DNA of 64,000 nucleotides, from NCBI GenBank assembly GCA_947561395.2, contig OX387183.1, forward strand, positions 27,454,853 to 27,518,852, written 5' to 3'. This document shows positions 57,401 through 64,000 of this stretch, one piece after another; the first letter of the stretch is position 1, and every line of letters begins with the position of its first letter. The translations under genes were made by a program, and so were the position numbers. This DNA is from Buxus sempervirens. Lineage: Eukaryota > Streptophyta > Magnoliopsida > Buxales > Buxaceae. The notes under the pieces are model-generated. The model did no database searches and had not been told where the DNA came from. It saw only the letters and a list, made by a program, of their open reading frames with translations.

Positions 57401-60033
57401 TCCTCTACCAAAAGGTCTAGATCTGATTAGATTTGGATGAAATCTAGATTCCTTTAACCATTTGTTCACAATGATCAAGCTAATTTTCTCTTACCGGATC
57501 TCTCCAAACGAATTGACTGAATTTTGCAACCTCCAGCCACTGCAACCTTCGACAGCAGAATTCCATTACTGATTTAACTCCCAACCACCTTAATTTCACA
57601 ATCTCCACTCACCTTCTTCTCTCCTTCTCGATCTGGTTGAATTCCGGTAGAAATTCTCTTCTCCTAGCGAAACCCAAAACTTTACATACAACCTCCACTT
57701 ATAAGTTTCTGTTGGCGCTCAAAAGCCAACCTCAAATCATGATCTGCTGTGCACTCACCCACAGCCTCTTCCTACATAAACAATTCTTTAACACCTGTTT
57801 CAATGATTGCCTCTTCACCTAATCACCTACCTTAGCACCCTATTAAATTAAAAATAATTTTAAACATAATAATGATTCAGATTATTATTTTAACCACATC
57901 TAACTTTAATTTACTTCCTTCCGCACTTAATTTAGTTAAATCCCCAAATTACCCTTTTACAGCTACACCACCAAACCACCAAAACCCAACCCATGAAAAT
58001 CAAATCACCGATCTTTCCTTTTAATAAAAATTCATCTTATCTAAATTTTGAATTTTAACATTAAATAATTTCGTTTCCCCATTTTCTGAAATTTTCCACT
58101 AATTAAATAAATTAACACACAAAAATCTAATTTTTAATGTTATTAAAAATTCAGGATTTTACACTTAGCAGTGCTAGTAGAGGAGAAATTAATCTCAAAC
58201 GAGGTAAGTAGTCCCTTTAAAAATTGCATTAACAGAATTTCGATGTTTATACGATAACCATGATTATTCACATGTTTGTTGATTGGTTTGTGTTTGATAT
58301 TGTGTTTTAATTGTTCAAAATTGTTCTAACATGTTTATGAATCATTCTTGAATCGTTTAGAATGGTTTTGGTATTTTAGATTTGAAGTTTCGTATTTTTA
58401 TTTGATTTACGCAACTTTTCAGAAGTTACAGAAAAGTGGTTTTGCAACAGGCTGCTCGAACCACCGCTCGAGCACCTCTATGGGCATCGAGATGGAGTTT
58501 GTGGGTGCTCCATAGGGCTCAAGCGTGATCAAGGCGCCCCAACTCTGCTTTTTATTTTTCAGAAAACCCGAAAGTGATCAAAAACTTGGAAGGAGAATGC
58601 CCGAAGCGTCGCTCGAGCGACCAACCCTGAACTCACCTAATTTTCTTGTTACCTGTTCGAGTGCCCTTGTTAGAATTTCCAGATTTCTCAAATCAACCTA
58701 GTTTTCCACTACGGAATTGTTTTAATTCAATTTAAACTAGTGTACCATTAAGATTAGAGTATTTAGAGATAGTTTGCACTAGCGGATCATTAAAATATAT
58801 TTTTACAAAGATTTTGGGTACGTTTTGCTAAAGAGACTTTTTAACTTAGTACCATTGTTCCAAACAATTCACTTTTAAACAAAACTTAATTTTAAGAGTT
58901 CCTATACTTGTATTTGAGTTATTTGAACGTATTTTGTGCATCAAAGGATTCGATACACATCTGGGCCCGTTGAAACCTGGAGTTTGGACATATAACTTAG
59001 TTCCACTTGTGTGGGTTTTGGGTCACAGTTGTGACAAGGAAGTTGCCTGGTTTGTTTATTCCGCAGCTGTGGGTTTGTTATTGATACAGTTGTGTCTCCG
59101 CGTATGCAGGTGTTATTGGGAGGTATGTCCATCAACTGGTTTGGTTTTCTACCGTTGAGTAAGCTTAGCAATTGCATGAATCCATAGATTAACTAGTAAG
59201 TGAAATGTCTTCTAGAGGGGTTTGAATTCTGTGTCATAGGCATTTCATCATCTCGAGGATGGTACCGTTCCTGGATAGGTCGGTTGCTACGTTACCCCAC
59301 TCGTGGATAGGTTTGGCCTTACATGCTAAATCATTCCAATTGTCGGTTGGGTTCTTCTGTTGGTGTCGAATAGCTAGTTAGCAGTTACGGCTGGTCCACC
59401 TGTAATTCGGTTAGATAGCATATTAGCATATGTCTACGATTCTTTCTCTGGTTTTATATTTCATGAGTCCCATGAAGTTAAATGGTTTGTGGCTATTTCT
59501 ATCTTTCAATTAATTATTGTTGTTATGTATGATTGAGATTAGTCTGATTTATTGTGCATAATTACTGTTACAAATTATTTGCATGACTGCTTACTGAGAT
59601 GTTGTTTCTCACATATTCGTTTTATCGGTTTTATTTTCAGATATTTATGGTGAGGATGTTGCAGGGGTAGACACTCCGAGGGATTTTGCTGACTACTAGG
59701 AAGACGACTATTTTATTCCTATGTAGGTCTAGGGAGCATACATTGATTGATTTAGTATTTTGAGGGATTATTATTGATTTATTTATTTAGATGACCTTGG
59801 TGGATGTTGATTCATTTCATTTTAGTTGACCCTTTCCAGACTTAGTTTGATGGATTGGATTTGGATGTTTTATTTTTATTCCACGCTTCTTGGAAGAATA
59901 TATCTTTTATTTTCCGCACTCTGATTATATTTATTGAAATTGTTTAAGTCTGAATTAGTTAATTTGGGCCTTCACCCTAACATGCTAGGTTCAGGTTTAT
60001 GTTTTTAAATAAACCTGGATCTGGGGTGTTACA
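54401..60033 (+). mobile_element. LTR, family 2, copy e, interrupted by nested solo LTR b
   Basis: It runs from TGTAAAATCCCAAATTTTAA to GGATCTGGGGTGTTACA. Solo LTR b sits at 55104-58163 within it. After b come donor-like GAG|GTAAGTAG at 58203, palindromic text near 58455-58640, acceptor-like TTTTCAG ending 59640 and the tail 59641-59727. Without b it is about 2.6 kb. No matching target duplication was found. It is older than b. Confidence 0.75.
55104..58163 (-). mobile_element. Solo LTR, family 2, copy b
   Basis: 3060 bp, from TGTAACGCCCCAGATCCG to TCAGGATTTTACA, with the perfect target duplication CTTAG at 55099-55103 and 58164-58168. In the minus direction: donor-like GCGAGTAGCA near 57295 (a GC variant), palindromes near 56923-56990, tandem text near 55565-55760, acceptor-like TTTTCAG near 55310. 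No internal region is present. It is the youngest layer of this nest. Confidence 0.9.
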
Positions 60034-60414
60034 AAAATAAACCTAAACCTAGCAAAATAAAGTGCAAATGGAAGAAGTAGGGATAAGATAGACCAAGAAT
60101 ACAAATATCTTCATTAAAATAATATTTAAACCAAAAATATCTTCATGAATTTAATTAAATAAAAATAAAATCAGAAAATGCATCATGAGGATGGCCAAGC
60201 CAAATCTCAAATCAACTCAGCCGCCAGGAGAGAGAGACGTGATTATTTGACAAGATTCACACTGAACTGGTATTCAACAACGGTTACAAAAAAAAAAAAC
60301 CATGAATAACTGTTATTCAAAAATGGTTCAAGATTTGGTGCCTCTGCCGCTCTTTGCTGACTCGGTCAGCTCGAATCGTGGAGACAGATTGATTGAAATA
60401 ACATTTGATGTACC
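60034..60414. other. Continuation of the older host element, between two insertions
   Basis: AT-rich sequence between LTR e and the family 1 element. An A-run lies at 60289-60300. It is probably the rest of the family 1 fragment starting at 54146; no gene is seen. Confidence 0.35.
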
Positions 60415-61465
60415 TGTGCGCGCGTGGGAAACGCGGCACGGGCTAAATGGGAGTCGCCACCGCCTGATGGGGTGCAGGCGGACACCTGGGTGCCTAATCT
60501 TGTCTAATTAGGGTTCTTGGTCTGCGGCTTGAGATTCTAAGGTTGGTTCTCGGTTGCGGGCTGGGGAAGTCCGTAGACACCCCAATCCACCCCGTCGGAT
60601 GACGGGTCCCGTGGGTTCCCTATTTTGAGTCAGCTTTTCTAATTGGTTCTCACCCATTTCCTAATCCCGCATGCTTTTGAACTAAGTCTCTGTGGGACCA
60701 CCTGAGTGGTGTGGGTCCCTTTAGTAGATTTTATCTTGATTTATCCTTTAAGTGATCTGGGTCGGTTTGGGTGGGCCCCATTGGAAGGCCCACGGTATCC
60801 TTAGTGGGCTTGGGTTAGCCCATTTGCCTTTGTGGGCCTCTGCCTGAGCCTATGAGGCCCTGTGGACATTGGAAAATGAATTGGTTTTATTTAGGGTTTA
60901 AGTTTTAAGCTTAAGTGGCTTTCGTACAAATGGTGGGCCGGATCGGTTTGTGGGCCCCTTAGGTGGGCCCACATGGTGGCCAAGGGCATTTTAGACTTTT
61001 CTTGTTTATGTTGGGGCCAAAGTGGGCTGGTCATTGGGCTTGGGGCCCATGATCCCAGCTTTGGGCTTTGAAAGCCCAGTTCCTTGGAAATTAGGGCTTG
61101 TGCCCTAACTTGGTTCACTTGGGGGGCTTTAGCGGGCCCGACAGGCCCTGGCCCATGGTCTCGGCCAAACCACACAATCCAGGCATTCATTCACATCACA
61201 AGGTTCGGGCGGGCCGCATTGGGTTTGGCCCGTCCGATTAAGTTAGTTCATTTTACTTAGGTTGTTTAATTAGCATGCATTTGGTTCATTGGGCTTGGTG
61301 GGCCCCGTTGGAAGGCCCACAAGTGTGCCTGGTTGGACCGGTTGGTCCAAGTCCCTTCTTGGGTTTCCGGGTGACCCGGAAACCCTGCTGGTTCTTTGGT
61401 TTATGCACAAACCATCACAAAATTTCGGCAAGAGAACAGAAATATGCAAAAACAGGCTTTCTGTG

Positions 61466-61610
61466 TGTATCCGGCAACTCAGGCCGGATACACTTGGTCT
61501 TCAGGTGATCCGGCCTGAGTGACCGGATACACAGAGGCCTTAGGTTATCCGGCCTTAGTTGCCGGATAAGCCTAGGCCTCGGGTGATCTGGCCTGAGTTG
61601 CCGGATCACC
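61466..61610. repeat. CCGGAT palindrome cluster, leader side, second LTR
   Basis: Palindromes at 61466-61492, 61508-61528, 61546-61568 and 61582-61610 correspond one-to-one with those at 51549-51690. Confidence 0.85.
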
Positions 61611-62520
61611 CTGGGATTGGCCTTTTTGAGTTTTGGCCTCTTGGGACTGATCCCAGGGGCTCCCAGGGGCATGTAGAGGGTGTTGTGGGCTCCTGGATGA
61701 GCCCACGTTGGCTCAGACTTGGGAGAAGCCACACTTGGCTTCTCCTTTTGGTTTTTTTTTTTAGCAAAACCCATGGGGGTTTGGGGGTGATGGAGCATGC
61801 TTGCACAAGGAAACAGATCATGGGGGGAGGGGAGCATGCTTGACACTTAGTCATGGCAACACAGCCCCTAGGCAAGCTTATATGCAGCACAAATTTGAGG
61901 GAAGGGAAGAGAAGGGGGATTACTTCAGGGTTACATCAGATTACATTAAGAAGGAACATGCTCCTTCTGGAAACTACTTAATGTAAACCCATGGTCATCA
62001 GCTAAAAGGGATTAAAAATATGTGAAGATGAGACCCCCATACTTTCGTAACAGATCCTACTTGACCCTCCCGTTGGTGGATACATCCATGTTATGAAAAT
62101 GAAGACAAACATATGCCTAACATGGTGGGAAGACAACTCCATGCAGAAAGAAAGGAAGCATACAAGAACATTTTTAGAAAAATCTCCATTTATTATATGT
62201 TGAATACAATGTGGTAGGGAACATACCTAGGGGGTTCTTGAACCCTTGAGCAAGGTGGAGACCTCTCCTTGAGCTTGAACAGCAGCTGGAAGTACCTTCT
62301 TTCTCAACAAAACAGCAGCTCCTTCTTGTTTCAACCAGAGAATGGAAAGGAGAAGAAGGCAAGGGCTGGGATGGCTTTGATCCTTGTTTGGAGGTGAAGG
62401 AGGGTTGAGAAGGGTGAGAGAGAGGGGATTCGGGGTGGGTAGGTGAGAGAAGAGAGCTAGGAAATCAGAAAAACAAAGGCCAACCCCGAACAGGTCTGCT
62501 GTTCTGGTATTTATAGAAAA

Positions 62521-62732
62521 CTTAATGTATCCGGCAACTCAGGCCGGATACATTAAGTCCTCCCCTTATCCGGTCTTGAAGACCGGATACACTGCTACTT
62601 CTTTGTATCCAGCAACTCAGGCCGGATACTGCTTTAATCATTTCGAAAGTTAATTCCGCCGCGAATTTGTCGGCCAAGTGGCGCGGAAATCGCGCGAGAA
62701 ATCTTTTATATCCGGCCTTCATGGCCGGATAT
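62521..62732. repeat. CCGGAT palindrome cluster, promoter side, second LTR
   Basis: 62521-62557 has perfect 15-bp arms around a 7-base spacer; 62567-62589 has perfect 11-bp arms around one base; 62708-62732 has 10-bp arms. An imperfect one lies near 62603-62630. Positions match the cluster at 52704-52950. Confidence 0.88.
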
Positions 62733-62939
62733 GAAGCAGAGACAGTGGACAAGTTGGAAAATTTACAGAAATGCCCTCGACTTGACCGATTCGACCGAAA
62801 CGACCGATTTGACACTTTTGGATATCTACGGATTGCCCCGTACGAATTTTGGATATTTAAGATTTAGTCCCTGAGATATTTTGCTGCGTTGGCTGCCACG
62901 TGTGCAGCTTCTGCGCCACGTGCGCAGTTTCTGGCTTTG

Positions 62940-63400
62940 CTGCCCGGAAACTTCGACAGCTCATATCTCACTCATCTGAACTCTGATTTGAGCAAACTCA
63001 ATTGCGTTGAACTCGTATCGGAGCCCTCTATTTAATGACATGGGGCTAAGCACTTGGCACGGATTCCGAGGAAAAGTCAACTTTTGATCTTTCCTCAAGT
63101 TTGACCGCCCTTGGATCCTTCCTCCGGACTCCGATCCCTGCAAACCCAGTTGCGCTGGAATCGTGTCGAGATTCTCTATCCAATGGCATAGATCAAGGAA
63201 TTTGGCACGGAATTCGAGGAAAAGTCAACTCTCGGCTTTACCTTAAGTTTGACTGCCCTTGGATCCTTCATCCGGACTCCGATTCCTGCAAACCCAGTTG
63301 CGCTGGAACCGTGTCAAGATTCTCTACCCAACGGCATAGAGTGATGCGGCCAAATTCTATTTGATTAAAAGGTCAACTTTTCCACCCCTCCGGGTTTGCC
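62940..63400. repeat. Three tandem units of 148 bp in U3, second LTR
   Basis: Equivalent CTC(T/C)GAT positions fall at 62981, 63129 and 63277, exactly 148 bp apart. The units match those at 53150-53600. Confidence 0.8.
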
Positions 63401-64000
63401 CTTTTAGCCGAGTTCTGCATTTCTGGCTTTTTGGGGAGCGCAAAAATGAGGTGCTTACAGCTGCCCCTCTTTGCCCGGAGTCACCTTGCGGATGAACGGC
63501 AAAGAGAAAAAGAATCTTGTTTTTACGCCTGGCATTTCTGTCAACATGGTCGACGAGCTAAGTCCTTTGAAGTTTTTATTTTGAAAAGGAAGCGGCCAAA
63601 TCATGTGGCGCCACTTCCTGGCTTCAGAGTTTCCTTACCCTTTAGTTTCGGGTTTCTGTAGGGCAACTCTTCAGCATTTGATTGATTTTTTGAAAGAGAT
63701 TAGATTGGACTTGAGCTCGCCAACCTGTTTCGGCGTTGATGCCAGACACTTGACAATATTCTTTTCTTCTTGTTTGTTCCATTAAAGCTTTTAGGTGATT
63801 TCAGACTTCTGACCAAATTGTGTCTTTTACTCGAAACTTGCTTGCATTTTCTTTCGGTGTCCAAGGGTTGGGTTAGGATGCGGGTTGGACGGGGAAGAGA
63901 GGAATGAAGGGTGGAGGAAGAGCTGCTGCTGGTGAGGAGGTGCTTCCAGCGCTGTCCAGTGCCTCATAGGAGCTCACACACTTGCTCTAATCTAAGTACA

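Larger units (their letters stand above)
60415..64000 (-). mobile_element. Family 1 (Tat/Ogre-like) retrotransposon, 3' LTR and 3' part, runs off the window
   Basis: The LTR spans 60415-63459 (3045 bp), TGTGCGCGCGTGGG to GAGGTGCTTACA, preceded by GTACC at 60410-60414 as the likely target site. Next to the LTR, reading the minus strand, lies the purine-rich CAAAGAGGGGCAGC (63460-63473), a polypurine tract, so this is the 3' LTR of a minus-strand element. 63474-64000 is non-coding internal sequence. The rest lies beyond the window, so whether it is whole cannot be said. TATA box (TATAAATA) near 62509-62516. Confidence 0.85.

Noticed and set aside
1-64000. tRNA and rRNA genes
   Set aside because: I looked for B-box GGTTCGAATCC-like sequences with a matching A-box and for conserved rRNA blocks and found none.

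Overview
The window is plant nuclear DNA. It holds a large CC-NB-ARC-LRR immune receptor, the last exon of a TGA-type bZIP factor with its intron border, plant-type LINEs, CACTA and hAT transposons, and a dense set of LTRs with 5-bp target duplications. Codons and introns are those of a flowering plant. I cannot name the species; the receptor resembles the RGA-like class of eudicots and magnoliids.

Layout. 1-780: last intron, last exon and 3' UTR of a TGA/bZIP gene. 780-6950: AT-rich intergenic DNA with a fold-back repeat, degenerate repeats, an RTE LINE tail, a MITE-like element and an L1 fragment. 6951-9361: solo LTR inserted in that L1. 9400-12100: promoter side of the receptor, with a 107-bp tandem duplication. 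12160-15696: intact CNL receptor, one coding exon. 15700-18200: its 3' flank, with a spliced-UTR pattern and two duplicated blocks in the order A-B-B'-A'. 19136-19600: short CACTA element. 20.4-21.8 kb: possible exons of an unrecognised transcript. 24586-27572: solo LTR lying against exon-like sequence on the minus strand. 29171-30276: hAT element with a perfect 8-bp target duplication. 32.6-34.7 kb: decayed LINEs. 35.0-35.5 kb: a possible gene start. 35.8-64 kb: nested LTRs of two families, with little or no host coding sequence.

Two LTR families dominate the right half. Family 1 (Tat/Ogre-like; copies at 24586, 37500, 50507, 54146 and 60415) has LTRs of about 3 kb. Its U3 carries three tandem units of about 148 bp, and palindromes cluster at the promoter and in the leader. 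Family 2 (ends TGTAAAATCC and GGGGCGTTACA; copies at 6951, 38877, 40461, 45909, 54401 and 55104) carries in every copy a splice-donor-like motif and an acceptor-like motif 1.2-2.8 kb apart, with variable tandem repeats between. Several copies keep a short coding-like tail just after the acceptor. Most copies with readable ends are solo LTRs, so recombination has removed most internal regions.

The only host gene that can be called confidently as whole is the CNL. It has all NB-ARC motifs, a TATA box with an adjoining W-box, and a recent LRR expansion at its C-terminus. The most unusual signals are the intron-like organisation of family 2 LTRs and the 148-bp and palindrome organisation of family 1 LTRs. 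Both are inferred by reading only.
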